This document shows, one piece after another, positions 20,236 to 29,584 of a stretch of 64,000 nucleotides of DNA. How positions within the stretch are numbered: position 1 is the stretch's first letter; every line of letters begins with the position of its first letter. Made by a program: the position numbers and the translations under genes. Below the pieces are notes generated by a model. That model had not been told where the DNA came from. It ran no database searches and saw only the letters and a list, made by a program, of their open reading frames with translations. Source of the stretch: Latrodectus hesperus (taxonomy: Eukaryota > Arthropoda > Arachnida > Araneae > Theridiidae). The stretch is taken from the NCBI GenBank assembly GCA_037975125.1, contig CM075851.1:75767349-75831348 (forward strand), in the 5' to 3' direction.

Positions 20236-20360
20236 GTTACCTTGTTTCTTAAAACGGCCACCAAGTGTTGAACTTCGAAAGACACACAAGCTTCAGAAGA
20301 AAAAAAAACACTTGGGATCTTCAGAAAGACGGAGAATGAGCTGAGCAACATAAAGCGTCT

Positions 20361-20367
20361 CTTTATA
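20361..20367 (-). promoter_or_regulatory. TATA-like box of the primase-helicase gene
   Basis: TATAAAG on the minus strand, 126 bp upstream of the chosen ATG and 72 bp upstream of the alternative TTG. Confidence 0.4.
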
Positions 20368-20368
20368 T

Positions 20369-20460
20369 GTCAAGGAAAAAAATTTTTAAAAATATAAAAT
20401 ATTTTTTTATATATGAAATATATTATATTTTTAAAATAATTTTTTTAAATTTTTCTTGAC
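20369..20460. terminator. AT-rich inverted repeat
   Basis: The arms GTCAAGGAAAAA and its imperfect complement at 20,450-20,460 enclose very AT-rich sequence. They lie between the 3' end of the 138-aa gene and the promoter of the primase-helicase. Likely 3' end formation for the upstream unit. Confidence 0.45.
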
Positions 20461-20861
20461 AATGCTTCTCGGGTCCATGCAAATGCACAATCTTCTCGAT
20501 GGCAATACGCACATTCTAAGTCTTCATATTCTGGTACCAATTTCAATCGTATCCAAGTATCCGATGGTTGTTCATAAAACCAGTCCCAATATTCTTGTGT
20601 TTTTTCACCAACAATTAGAACTTTTTTCAATTTCATCTGCAACAAAGCATTCTTCAGTTTAAGCATCGTTTCGTATTTCTCCGCATCATTTTTGAATGGA
20701 CGTATTTTGTAATAAAACCAATACTTTTGGCTCATCGCAGCACATGCTGATGGTTTTCCATCGTTTCTGAATTCGAAAGCTAAGGCACCAACATTTCTAG
20801 GTTGCCGTATGAAATCAAACCAACGGGTCTTGCGTTTGAAAAGCTTGATACTGTCAGCCAT
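20445..20861 (-). CDS. Unrecognised 138-aa protein with C-terminal Cys motif
   Basis: The frame opens at 20,951 with TTG, but the first ATG (20,861) overlaps the stop of the upstream gene as TAATG, a common compact arrangement, so I choose it. The protein is basic and aromatic-rich (KYWFYYKIRPF). It ends with an ECAYCHREDC stretch that may bind a metal. No family recognised. It is the second gene of a unit with the Cys-rich membrane protein. Confidence 0.75.
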   Translation of the reverse strand: MADSIKLFKRKTRWFDFIRQPRNVGALAFEFRNDGKPSACAAMSQKYWFYYKIRPFKNDAEKYETMLKLKNALLQMKLKKVLIVGEKTQEYWDWFYEQPSDTWIRLKLVPEYEDLECAYCHREDCAFAWTREALSRKI

Positions 20862-21694
20862 TAGCCCTTGCTTAATATCTTGTCTAAATACTCGGACGTG
20901 CTGTTCGTCCAAATCATGTTCGTCGTAAACGTCAACGTTCTGTTCGGACAATAAAGGATTCCCCGTTCATTACTTGGTGTTCTACATTCGATTCGACCAA
21001 TGAGTTCGTCATTCGACCATTTCGTTTTGCTTTCTACACATCTCGATGTCGGATCACCCTCATTTTCATGTTCGTATGGCCCACACACGCATCGAGATCC
21101 ATTCCAGCCCATGAAAGACAAAGGATTAACAATGTCCGACAGACAATAATCAGAAACACACGTAAATGGCAATGCATTGACCATTCGATTACCAAACAAG
21201 TCCAAAGATCCACAGCGACAATCATATCTCAACGTGCCATCGTCCATTTTCTCATAAACATCTGGAATTTCAGCACGAATATTTTTCATTTTGTCCCATA
21301 AAACATTGAGTCTGTTGTCAACAGCGTCTGAATTGTGACAAGGCTTTTTTATCCACGATACGTTATGTGGGATACATGACCATCCGGCCAAAGACAAGAA
21401 TTCGAAAGACGTGTTCTGATCACATTCACCGACGCCTTTTGGCAAGCAATAGGATCCAGGAGACAAAATTCGATCCAACACGTACACTCGATCTCCGTCC
21501 AGCACTTGATGCGAAACGAATCCGCAAAGTTTTTCACAATCGCAATGGTCACATTCGAATCCATGAATCGAACAATTCACAGACGTTTTGATTCCTTTTC
21601 TGAACACATGCACTGATGGCTCGTGAAAGAGATTCAAGACTGTGGCAACCAACACAATAAAAAAGATCAAAGAAATGTATCGACTCTTAATCAT
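20861..21694 (-). CDS. Cys-rich N-anchored membrane protein, resembling per os infectivity factors (PIF-2/PIF-3 type)
   Basis: Residues 6-23 are a hydrophobic anchor after a short MIKSR start. The remaining 250 residues would be outside the membrane, with about twenty Cys in closely spaced groups (CDHCDCEKLC near 48-57; later YDCRCG, RCVCG) and several N-glycosylation-type sites. An N-terminal anchor plus a small Cys-paired ectodomain with G.YC and W.C blocks is the layout of PIF-2 and PIF-3, envelope proteins for oral infection in baculoviruses and relatives. I assign this on pattern only. It shares its CATG start with a divergent secreted-type gene and its stop with the next gene. Confidence 0.5.
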   Translation of the reverse strand: MIKSRYISLIFFIVLVATVLNLFHEPSVHVFRKGIKTSVNCSIHGFECDHCDCEKLCGFVSHQVLDGDRVYVLDRILSPGSYCLPKGVGECDQNTSFEFLSLAGWSCIPHNVSWIKKPCHNSDAVDNRLNVLWDKMKNIRAEIPDVYEKMDDGTLRYDCRCGSLDLFGNRMVNALPFTCVSDYCLSDIVNPLSFMGWNGSRCVCGPYEHENEGDPTSRCVESKTKWSNDELIGRIECRTPSNERGILYCPNRTLTFTTNMIWTNSTSEYLDKILSKG

Positions 21695-22019
21695 GCTTTC
21701 GTTCTTCTTGTTGTTATATAACGTCCGTCCGTTCGAACAACATTACGCTTTGATTTGGCATTGGGACAACATACGCTTAATTCAAATCGAAAATCAATTC
21801 GTTTTAGTCGATGGTGACACGTGTTTCGCTTATCAAGAAGAAGAAAATGAAGATACTTACGTCTCAGCCGTGAGACTTGACAACCATCAGACACACAAAA
21901 TTTTACATTATCGTTATTTATTAGAATGGATTCAATCGGTACCATTATTTGTTCCGTATCAGCCAGCCACTAATTTAGCAAGCGTCTTAAACCAACTTTC
22001 TGAATCCTTGAAAGTCTAA
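21693..22019 (+). CDS. Small secreted or anchored protein, 108 aa
   Basis: The ATG at 21,693 overlaps the divergent PIF-like gene's ATG within CATG and places a hydrophobic stretch (MLSFFLLLYNV) at the exact N-terminus, as a signal peptide or anchor. ATGs further upstream would put charged residues first and overlap the opposing gene, so they are less likely. The rest is soluble and acidic in the middle (EEENED). No family recognised. Its last 50 bases overlap the 3' end of the minus-strand gene. Confidence 0.65.
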   Translation: MLSFFLLLYNVRPFEQHYALIWHWDNIRLIQIENQFVLVDGDTCFAYQEEENEDTYVSAVRLDNHQTHKILHYRYLLEWIQSVPLFVPYQPATNLASVLNQLSESLKV

Positions 22020-22323
22020 ACAACGTTCCTTGTGTGTCGGCTTTGGTGATTCGACACGTCAACTGGATTCCGAACGCTTCACCAGGACAAGGAAAACGTT
22101 TTCTACAAGCTCTGACAAATGCCAAACACAAATCCGAAATATCGTCTTCAGAAGCACGATTGAACACACTTAAATCTGGAACGGATTTTTTCAAGTGCGT
22201 TCCGAAATGTCGAATAATTGCTCGAATTGAGTGTGGACGAATTTCGTCCAAAATTTGTCGATAAACTTCAGGTCGTTTTTTTTCCACATGAGAAAACAAG
22301 ACGTTGGCCGCCGCCGCATCCAT
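21970..22323 (-). CDS. Unrecognised 117-aa basic protein
   Basis: The first ATG is at 22,323 (an upstream GTG exists). It begins MDAAAANVLF and is rich in Arg and Ile with Cys at several points. It overlaps its convergent neighbour by 50 bases at the 3' end and shares its start CATG with the divergent gene to the right. No motif recognised. Confidence 0.65.
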   Translation of the reverse strand: MDAAAANVLFSHVEKKRPEVYRQILDEIRPHSIRAIIRHFGTHLKKSVPDLSVFNRASEDDISDLCLAFVRACRKRFPCPGEAFGIQLTCRITKADTQGTLFRLSRIQKVGLRRLLN

Positions 22324-22636
22324 GGCGTTCACTCGTCAACAATTGGAAACGATTCGTTCGATTGTGACCAAGCGAAGAGAGACTGAAGAATTGGCTCTTC
22401 TCGTTTACTTGCTTCTTGAAACGAATTTAAAAGTTCGTGATCTTTTAGGCTGGTTCAATAAAGACGTGAATCGAAGAATCGAATACGCAGATTATTTACC
22501 GTTAGAATACTTGAAAGTTCCAGTGCTTTTTACCAAGACTCATCAAACGTATTTAACACAATGGAAACGATGTTGTCACAGCTGGATTGCAGTCGAAGGC
22601 GCAACGTTCGAAATGCTAAAGCGTAAGCCAAAATGA
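22322..22636 (+). CDS. Unrecognised 104-aa protein, faint tyrosine-recombinase-like stretch
   Basis: The ATG at 22,322 (MAFTRQQLE) shares CATG with the minus-strand gene. A TTG further upstream is ignored. The stretch ELALLVYLLLETNLKVRDLL is shaped like the box around the first catalytic Arg of tyrosine recombinases, but the protein is far too short and lacks the HxxR and Tyr motifs. It could be a remnant or a chance likeness. Otherwise helical and basic. Confidence 0.6.
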   Translation: MAFTRQQLETIRSIVTKRRETEELALLVYLLLETNLKVRDLLGWFNKDVNRRIEYADYLPLEYLKVPVLFTKTHQTYLTQWKRCCHSWIAVEGATFEMLKRKPK

Positions 22637-22697
22637 GACGTTACATATATATATGTATATGAGAAAATATGAAATATTAAAATATATATAAAAATCC

Positions 22698-22736
22698 GAC
22701 TACAAAAACCAAATTATCCATTTCGTTTTTGTAGTC
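22698..22736 (+). terminator. Perfect 12-bp stem-loop
   Basis: GACTACAAAAAC at 22,698-22,709 pairs exactly with GTTTTTGTAGTC at 22,725-22,736 across a 15-nt loop. It lies between two plus-strand genes and may end the first transcript or mark the start region of the next. Confidence 0.55.
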
Positions 22737-22765
22737 GACCATAATAATAATAATAAAGAGGAATA

Positions 22766-22972
22766 ATGTCCACACAAGTCAGATTGTTACAACACATGGT
22801 GAACGAGCAACAAGCACTTCTCCGTCAAAAACAAGTTGAAATCGATCATTTACACGAGCTTTTGCGAACATGTCGAGAGAAAACAATTCAACAAATCAGA
22901 GAAATCTTGAATCTAATGCTCGAAAACGTAATTTTCGAAAGCGATTCCAGTTCTTCAGATGATGATGAATAG
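22766..22972 (+). CDS. Short coiled-coil protein, 68 aa
   Basis: ATG-started, preceded by AATAAAGAGGAATA. Residues about 5-52 form one continuous helical heptad pattern (LLQHMVNEQQALLRQKQVEI), ending in an acidic Ser/Asp tail (DSSSSDDDE) that could be a casein-kinase-2 type site. The gene ends 11 bp before the convergent frameshifted gene. It may be a dimerising accessory factor. No family recognised. Confidence 0.6.
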   Translation: MSTQVRLLQHMVNEQQALLRQKQVEIDHLHELLRTCREKTIQQIREILNLMLENVIFESDSSSSDDDE

Positions 22973-22983
22973 CACAAGCGCCA

Positions 22984-23441
22984 TTATCTCAGAAGTCTGA
23001 AAAACGAATCGATCGACTCGGGTCCGTAGATTCTTAAATTATCATTGTTCATCATCAAATCATCAGCATATCTTTTATAAGTTTTCACGGACGGATGAAA
23101 TCCGACTATACGGATCCCGGACAAGGCAATCAGACGTTTGACGAGTTCGAATCCTTGGTCGCAACACACGACCGTGTGTTTGAATCTCACTCGGAACGGA
23201 TACAACGGCACGATCGATACATTTTTTTTGCACGCCGCAAAGGAAACATGACCACGAGCAACGCTTCGGCACGAGAATGAAGACCGGACAACAATGGCGT
23301 ACGTGGTTCGAAACAAACAAAATGTGGCATCGAACAATACGTCTCGAGCAACTGTAAAAAAAATTGAACGAACGATTCGCTGTTGTTATAAAATCGAAGA
23401 GCCTTGTAATGAAAATCGAGAACGAGCTGGCGATTAAACAT
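22984..23441 (-). pseudogene. Gene split by a frameshift at an 8-base homopolymer
   Basis: Two overlapping minus-strand frames carry the two halves of one protein of about 150 aa. The 5' half starts at the ATG at 23,441 and the 3' half ends at 22,984. The frame changes at the T run at 23,222-23,229 (A run in the gene). This could be real decay, a sequencing error, or programmed slippage on A8. No known motif is in either half. Confidence 0.6.
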
Positions 23442-23927
23442 CTTCTTGAGGACAAAAAAAAAAAAGAACAATTCTTATGTGTGGAAAACAAACTTGAACA
23501 ATATATTTATCTAAAGCAGCTTGTGTGAAATTCTTCTGCACAGCTGTCGAATGAGAGAATTGTAAGAGATCTCAATATTTATACGTATATATATAAAGAA
23601 AATAAAAAATAAAATACTCGTTCGGAGCAATTATTATTATTATTATTTTGAAATACACTACATTGAAACCATTATTTAATTTTTTTTAGAAAACATGAGC
23701 TGTGCCAATATTATATTTCAGAAAAGTTTTAAATATGTATACAATTTTTTTTTAACTTAAAAAAATGATTTTAAATTTATATCGACTAAATTTTTTTTTA
23801 ACACAATGATTTGTAAGAGAAAAACAAAATAATAATATAGGTTGTTTATTATTCTTACTATACATTATTTTGTACAACTTTGATTTGTTTCACTTGTCTT
23901 TACAAATGAATGTTAATTTCTGGTCTC
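23442..23927. other. AT-rich gap, no gene seen
   Basis: Low-complexity AT-rich sequence marking the change from the gene-dense left part of the block to the repeat-rich right part. Confidence 0.5.
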
Positions 23928-24269
23928 TCATGTCTGCAAACGTTTAATTTTTTTCATGTGTATTTTTTGCAAACGTTTAATTTCTTCTATGTGTGCTCTT
24001 TTCAAATAATTGATTTCTTCGTTCTTCGATTTTACCAAACGATTAATTTCTTCATTCTTCGATTTCACCAAACGATTAATTTCTTCGGCTTGCAACACGA
24101 AAGCTTGTGTATTCAACGTTTTGTGTTGATCCATTTTGAAGCAATCATTTTTCATTAACGTATTTCTTTGATTTTCCGAATGGTATTTCGCAAATTCACG
24201 TGTCGATTCATCTTTGTCGAGCGCATAAGAAACGTCGTTTATCCAACGAATGATCGCTGCTCTATTCAT
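23928..24269 (-). pseudogene. Truncated member of the zinc-finger/coiled-coil gene family
   Basis: From the ATG at 24,269 the frame gives 113 aa. It matches only the C-terminal part of the 534-aa family protein (RWINDVSYALDKDESTREFA against RWLNGVSYPLE... and REFA), then ends in a tandemly repeated coiled coil built on EEINRLVKSKN. An in-frame TTG extension to 24,401 adds residues unlike the family. The zinc-finger half is missing. It may still be expressed as a short coiled-coil protein, but I treat it as a fragment. Confidence 0.6.
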
Positions 24270-24452
24270 CAGTATTTTACAAGAATAAAAAAGTTTATAT
24301 CCTCGTTCAAATGTGTCACGCCAAAACAAACACGAAAGAGTTGGATTATAACCAGGACAGTCCAACTGACAAGCGGAGAAATTGAATCCAAGAGAGCCCA
24401 AGAATAAATGAGAAAAAAATTCCGGTAAAACACAAGTATATATAGTAAAAAA

Positions 24453-25255
24453 AAATAATCCGTTGCTTATCTGAAGAGTTATGTCTTTATCGGAAAATTT
24501 ATTGGTTTAATATATTTTCCGTTTCATGCGTACATTCAAATAATTCAAACAAAAATTGAGAAATATATCAATATAAACTATTGTATTAAGAGAAAGCAAC
24601 AAGTACGGGGGAAAAAAACAATTTCGATAAAACAACGGCGAAAATATTATTATTTTTGCTGTGTGAGGGAAAAAAAAATTATTCCTTCGTGTAATTGTTA
24701 ATTTAAATGGAAAATTATCGAAAAGCTTCTTCATTTTAAATATAACAGATTCACAGAATTTCCAAAAATATATAATAATAATTGCAAAGGATTTCAAGTT
24801 TTTAAGAAAACGATTGAAAACACATTAGTATTTATAAATCGCTTCGCTTCAAACAGGACGTTGGAAACCCAACGAAGCGAAGCGAAAATACATCTGACTA
24901 TAAGAGCGGAGGTCTTTAAATAGCGTGAAATAAAAAAAAATGAAGTTTGGCATTTCTAACTTTTATATGTAAGTCTTATTATTTTTCTATAATCTTTGCT
25001 TTTATATAAAGGTGATCTTCAAGTGGACTTTAAAACATGTTACGAACTTGCAATTTTTTTAAAAACATTAAATTTTTAAAAAATATTTTGCTTTTTATGT
25101 TTTCTTAATCTTTGGTTTTTTTTAAAAAAAGAATCTGCATTTCATTCAAGCTTCATTTTCAGTGACGCACTGAGAAATTAGCGACAATGGTAGAATTATT
25201 ATTGTCACATCAATAAAGCAAGTTACAAGAATCTCAAAGCACACACGATTTTATC
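24453..25255 (+). repeat. Diverged third copy of the terminal repeat (arm plus 5' third of the invertible segment)
   Basis: Aligns by eye with about 39,020-39,960: same order of CCGTTGCT.AT.TGAAGAGTT, AAAATTTATT.GTTTAAT, GTAATTGTTAATTTAAAT, AAACACATTAGT, CATCTGACT.TAAGAGCGGA and GACGCACT.AGAAATTAGCG, with many substitutions and indels. It stops inside the secreted-protein gene of that segment. It is clearly older than the two near-identical copies at 33-41 kb. Confidence 0.8.
24839..24885. other. Nested hairpin
   Basis: TCGCTTCGCTT (24,839-24,849) pairs with AAGCGAAGCGA (24,875-24,885). Inside, CGTTGG pairs with CCAACG. It lies in the diverged repeat. The near-identical copies at 34.6 and 39.5 kb keep only the first arm, so the hairpin is special to this copy. 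Confidence 0.55.
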
Positions 25256-25289
25256 TTTACTTTATTATTACTGAGCTTATGATTATCAA

Positions 25290-25417
25290 TTTAAATGTTT
25301 TCTGAAAACAGTTAATGAAGAATTTCAAGCAGCTCACTTTATTCAAGCTTACATAATAACATTTGGAACGGACCGTTTAAATGTTTTCTGAAAACAGTTA
25401 ATGAAGAATTTCAAGCA
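25290..25417 (+). repeat. Two identical 42-bp direct repeats
   Basis: The same 42 bases, beginning TTTAAATGTTTTCTGAAAAC, occur at 25,290-25,331 and 25,376-25,417 in an otherwise gene-free stretch. A hairpin with 11-bp arms (GTCTATTGAAT) follows at 25,500-25,537. Function unknown. Confidence 0.75.
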
Positions 25418-25852
25418 TGCGTTCCGAAATTGTACAAAAATTAACGGAATACATTGAACGTATGCATTTACAAAACATTAAATGAATTTTTTTTTTCAGG
25501 TCTATTGAATTTATGGAAGTTCATATATTCAATAGACTGAAATTGTGGATTATATTAAATGTCTCAATGCATTTCATTAAATGATTATCAACTGTAATCG
25601 CAAACACGCAAGAGTTGAATTGATTTTCCTCAGGCCAACTGTAATCAAGTTCGTTTTTACGAACATGATTTTTATTAAATCGTCGCAAAAAAAAATATAT
25701 ATATTGGACAGTCATGTGCTCATCAACGAATAGTCATGAAAATAACAACCAAAATCAAGTCTTTTCAACAGTTCTGAAAGAGAAAACTTGATATAATCCA
25801 GAAACAATCACTTGAAATTCTTCAGCACTTCGTGAAAACTTTTTATTCTGGT

Positions 25853-25980
25853 CTTTTCAATGGTTCGGTTTCTTTGTCGGTCATTTTTTTTTTTACACAC
25901 CTACGGTTTAAAGTGGAACCACTGCATGCCCAAGGTGGGATTCGAACCTACGAACTCTTGAACCGAAGGCCTTTTCAATG
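25853..25980 (-). mobile_element. tRNA-derived SINE (5'-truncated) with 10-bp target-site duplication, inserted in a viral gene
   Basis: Minus strand: tRNA-like B-box region GGTTCGAATCCCACC, a short body with CCACTTTAAACCGTA, an A-run and a tail starting TGACCG. The same parts, in the same order, form the SINE at 45,458-45,634. The insert (25,863-25,970) is flanked by CTTTTCAATG on both sides. It sits at the stop-codon end of the broken family gene. Without it the sequence matches the intact paralogue's 3' end at about 27,891-27,930. A host SINE here shows that the viral block has been in the host genome. Confidence 0.92.
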
Positions 25981-27572
25981 AGGATTCTCCAAATGAATTC
26001 TAATATCTGCTTGACATTTCGCACAATTTGCGATAATCAAGTTTATTATTTCGTTCAAACGCGTAATTTCTTCCGTTTTCAGTTTCACAATTTCACGCTC
26101 GCGTTCAAGATCCTTCTTTAATTGTTGTATGTTGAGCACGTACTTTTGACAATTCTCGCGAACACTGTTCAGCGTTCTGTGCTGAGAAATACTCATCTTG
26201 AACCAGTCCCCATCTCTGTTCAGATTCATCAGCGTATTGAATTCGTTCACAATATGATGTTTCGCAAATTCCAAAGTCGACATCGATTCGTCCAAGTCGT
26301 ATTTCTCCAAAGCATACGACAATCCGTTCATCCAACGCACGAACGGTGCACCATCCGTTCCGACGTACGCTCTCAAATTTTCGATGGGATTCTCATACCC
26401 AACGGCCAGAACCGAGGCACGCAATTCCGAATGCAATATTCTTTAGTGTTCGCGAACCACGTATGTGATGTCTCTTTAATTTTGTATCGTTTCGATTCAA
26501 TGGAACCAACGCTACAATTTTTTGTAACTCTTCTCAAGTACTCGTCAGTTTCTCCGTTCACCAAGAGTGTCAGCCATTGCATAGCATGTGGCACAACCGG
26601 GTTGTTCAAATTGCTGTGACGACCAGCGTCGCAATCGCGAATGATGTCTTGCATTGAGAATGCACCGTGCTCAAGTAGCGAATCGTGTACAGAAAATGTG
26701 ACTTGAATTTTTTCTTATATCCTTTCTTTTGATATTCGCTCTTGATTCCTTTGAAAGTTACCCGTTTCCAATTATCTTCGAATTCTTTCCTGTCACGGGC
26801 GACCACGATCATGTGTCGATGATACGTATACTGGACATCGAAATTTGGCTTGTCTTCGGCATTGCATGTGCACCAGTACGGCAGGACACACATTTCCACA
26901 TTGGTCCACAAAGTTTTGAAAACTACCAGCTCGAACAATCAGGTGCCACCAAGCGTACGTGTTTCTGAATCGCAAGTATCTTCGGATCCATTCGCCGGCG
27001 TCTTTCAAACCAGTGTCCGCATGAAAGCTCGTCGTGTTCAACAAGTCCAAAACATCTGATTCGGGCAACGTGTCAAAAAGATCCACGAGCAAGTTACGGG
27101 GTTCAACCAGCAACCAGTCTGGAATTTCGGACTTGAAATCAATACACATTAGTTCAGTTGACACGTTCTTTTCAATATGTTGTGGATTCGGGTCATTGTA
27201 AAATGCTTCGCATTCTTCGCAAACTCGAATTTCACGTTGCTGCTGCTGCTGAACCAGTGGACGACGACGACGTCGGCTTCGGACATGACAAATAAAATTA
27301 TCAAGACATTTCTTCAAATGTTCGCCATGCAATCTCTTTTTTCCACGAGGCCAAATGTACGTGTCACAAAACGAACACGAAATCCTATCGTCGAAATTCG
27401 GATCGAAGCAATTCGATCGATGTTTAGGAAATTCACGAACTTTTATTCGAGAAAAGCAATGTGGACAGTTGATCTCTTGCTTACTGCCCCACAAACGAGC
27501 TTTGTACGCGGAATAAGCCAAATTACAAGCCATTGCGTTCAAACAATCGCAGTCGTTTTTATTATCGTGCAT
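25975..27572 (-). pseudogene. Zinc-finger/coiled-coil family gene, broken by frameshifts
   Basis: Paralogue of the intact 534-aa gene next to it. Homology runs the whole length but in four successive open stretches (about 27,572-26,793; 26,938-26,606; 26,654-26,373; 26,436-25,975), so at least three frameshifts are present. The N-terminal C2HC fingers and the C-terminal coiled coil (KCQADIRIHLENP ending) are each still readable. The start lies 12 codons upstream of the ATG that matches the other members. A SINE with target-site duplication abuts its 3' end. Confidence 0.88.
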
Positions 27573-27893
27573 TCAATTGCTTAGCCGTAACGTTTGAACC
27601 TGTCCAGAATCAATTATCAAGGAAGAAGCAAAACGATCGTGAAGGTCAATTGAACCGTTCAGACACAACGATCGATATCAAACTAATCCAGCAAGAACGA
27701 ACAGCAACAATTATTTACACGTGAAATTCTTCAACACTTGGAAGAAAGCTTTGAGATCCGACAACTTGAGTCCAACGGAGCCGAATGAAATCCACCCAGT
27801 ACAAAATCTCAATATAAACGTAAAATATAAAATCTGAAATATTAACTTTTTTATTTATTTTTTTTATTTATTTATATATTTATTTTATTTTTT

Positions 27894-29498
27894 TTATTCT
27901 GGTCTTTTCGACTCTGGATTCTCCAAATGAATTCTAATATCTGCTTGACATTTCGCACAATTTGCGATCATCAAGTTTATTATTTCGTTCAAACGCGTAT
28001 TTTCTTCCGTTTTCAGTTTCACAATTTCATTCGCATGGTCAAGATCCTTCTTTAAAATTTCCATCTTAGACACAAAGATTTCGTTACTGGCTTGAAGCTT
28101 GTTCAACATTCTGTGCTGAGAAAAACCCATTTTGAACCAGTCGCCGTCCGAGTTTAAATTCATCAGCGTATTGCCTTGATTTTTCAAATGGTAATTTGCA
28201 AATTCCCGAGTAGTCATCGATTCCATAATCTTATCGCACGGTTCCAAAGGATACGACACACCGTTCAGCCAACGGACGAATGGTCCACCGCCGCCCATCA
28301 CGTATGCTCGTAAATTCACGATCGGTTTCTCTTTTGCGATCCGCTGATTCAATGGATCAAATCTTGGCACGCAATTACGAATGCAAAATTCTTCAGTTTT
28401 TCCGTACCAAATATAACTATCTTTCACACGTTTTAATCTTTTCGTTTCCAGAGAACCAACATCACAATTTTTAGTCGTCTTCTTCACGTACGCGTCCATC
28501 GTTCCGTTCATCAACAGGGCCATCCAAAAAACGGCGTGGGGGACCATCGGCACGTTCAAATTGCTGTGATAGCCGGATTCTTCCACAAACGACGTCTTGC
28601 ATTGAGATTTCTTACTGCTCAAATAATAAATCGTGTTCAAGAAATGAAGTTTAGACGAAATCTTTTTCTTGTAACCTTTCTTTTGATGCAAGTCTTTACG
28701 ACCACAAAATTCAACATTCGCCCATTTCTTGAAAAACGTTTCAGAACAACACGTTACCACCAACATGTGTCTGTGATACGTGTACAGAGGATCCATATTA
28801 GGTTTGTGTTCGGCATTACAAGTGCACCAGTAAGGAAGTACGTGCATAGAAACGTTTTGCATTTCAATAACAAAACTGGCCATACTGCCCGCTCGAACTA
28901 CAATGTGGAACCATTGGTAACTGGATTCGAAACGAATGTATCGGCGAATCCATTCAGATGCGTCTTTTAAACCAGTGTCAGCATGAAATGTCGTCGTGTT
29001 TAACAAGTCCAGCAGATCGTTTTCAGTCGTGCAGAAAAATGAATCGTTGTTGTTGTTTTCTAACACGTCCAGCAATTTTTCACGAGATTCCACCATTAGC
29101 CAGAAAGGAACCGTGTTCGTTTCCAAGTCCACACACAGTTTGTTCATGTACTCGTTCAATTCGATCAGAGAACTCGGATTACGATAAAACGTTTCGCAGT
29201 CTTCGCAAATACCATGCTGCTGTTCATCTTGCACACGTTTACTTCTTCTTCTTCTTTTCATATGGCGAATAAAATTGTCAAGACATTGCTTCAAATGGTC
29301 ACCATGCAATCTTTTTTGTCCACGAGGCCAACTGTACGTGTCACAAAACGAGCATGATGTCTTATCATCGTGATTCGGATCGAAACAATTCACACGATGT
29401 TTAGGAAATTCTAGAACTTTTATGCGAGAAAAGCAATGAGGACAGTTAATCTCTTGATTGCTGATCCGTAAACGAGCTTTGTACGCTGAATAAGCCAT
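27894..29498 (-). CDS. Intact zinc-finger/coiled-coil family protein, 534 aa
   Basis: Complete representative of a family with at least four copies here. Two C2HC-type fingers lead: C19-C22-H34-C38 and C49-C52-H68-C72, followed by a basic stretch (KRRRRSKR, 81-88) that may be a nuclear signal, then a CEDC pair at 98-101. The middle 300 residues are globular with many Trp and Cys. Residues about 455-515 form a coiled coil ending in a KCQADIRIHLENP tail. A nucleic-acid-binding, dimerising regulator is plausible. I know no named family with this layout. Multigene families near the ends are usual in large DNA viruses. Confidence 0.85.
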   Translation of the reverse strand: MAYSAYKARLRISNQEINCPHCFSRIKVLEFPKHRVNCFDPNHDDKTSCSFCDTYSWPRGQKRLHGDHLKQCLDNFIRHMKRRRRSKRVQDEQQHGICEDCETFYRNPSSLIELNEYMNKLCVDLETNTVPFWLMVESREKLLDVLENNNNDSFFCTTENDLLDLLNTTTFHADTGLKDASEWIRRYIRFESSYQWFHIVVRAGSMASFVIEMQNVSMHVLPYWCTCNAEHKPNMDPLYTYHRHMLVVTCCSETFFKKWANVEFCGRKDLHQKKGYKKKISSKLHFLNTIYYLSSKKSQCKTSFVEESGYHSNLNVPMVPHAVFWMALLMNGTMDAYVKKTTKNCDVGSLETKRLKRVKDSYIWYGKTEEFCIRNCVPRFDPLNQRIAKEKPIVNLRAYVMGGGGPFVRWLNGVSYPLEPCDKIMESMTTREFANYHLKNQGNTLMNLNSDGDWFKMGFSQHRMLNKLQASNEIFVSKMEILKKDLDHANEIVKLKTEENTRLNEIINLMIANCAKCQADIRIHLENPESKRPE

Positions 29499-29584
29499 CG
29501 ATCTTCGTAGCGGTTCTTCTTATTATTATTACAACCAACACTATCTCTTCAACGAGAAAATTTTTAATAATATCGAACCCAACA

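Noticed and set aside
22322..22636. Tyrosine recombinase (VLF-1-like) assignment
   Set aside because: Only one short stretch resembles the family; the catalytic His, second Arg and Tyr are absent.
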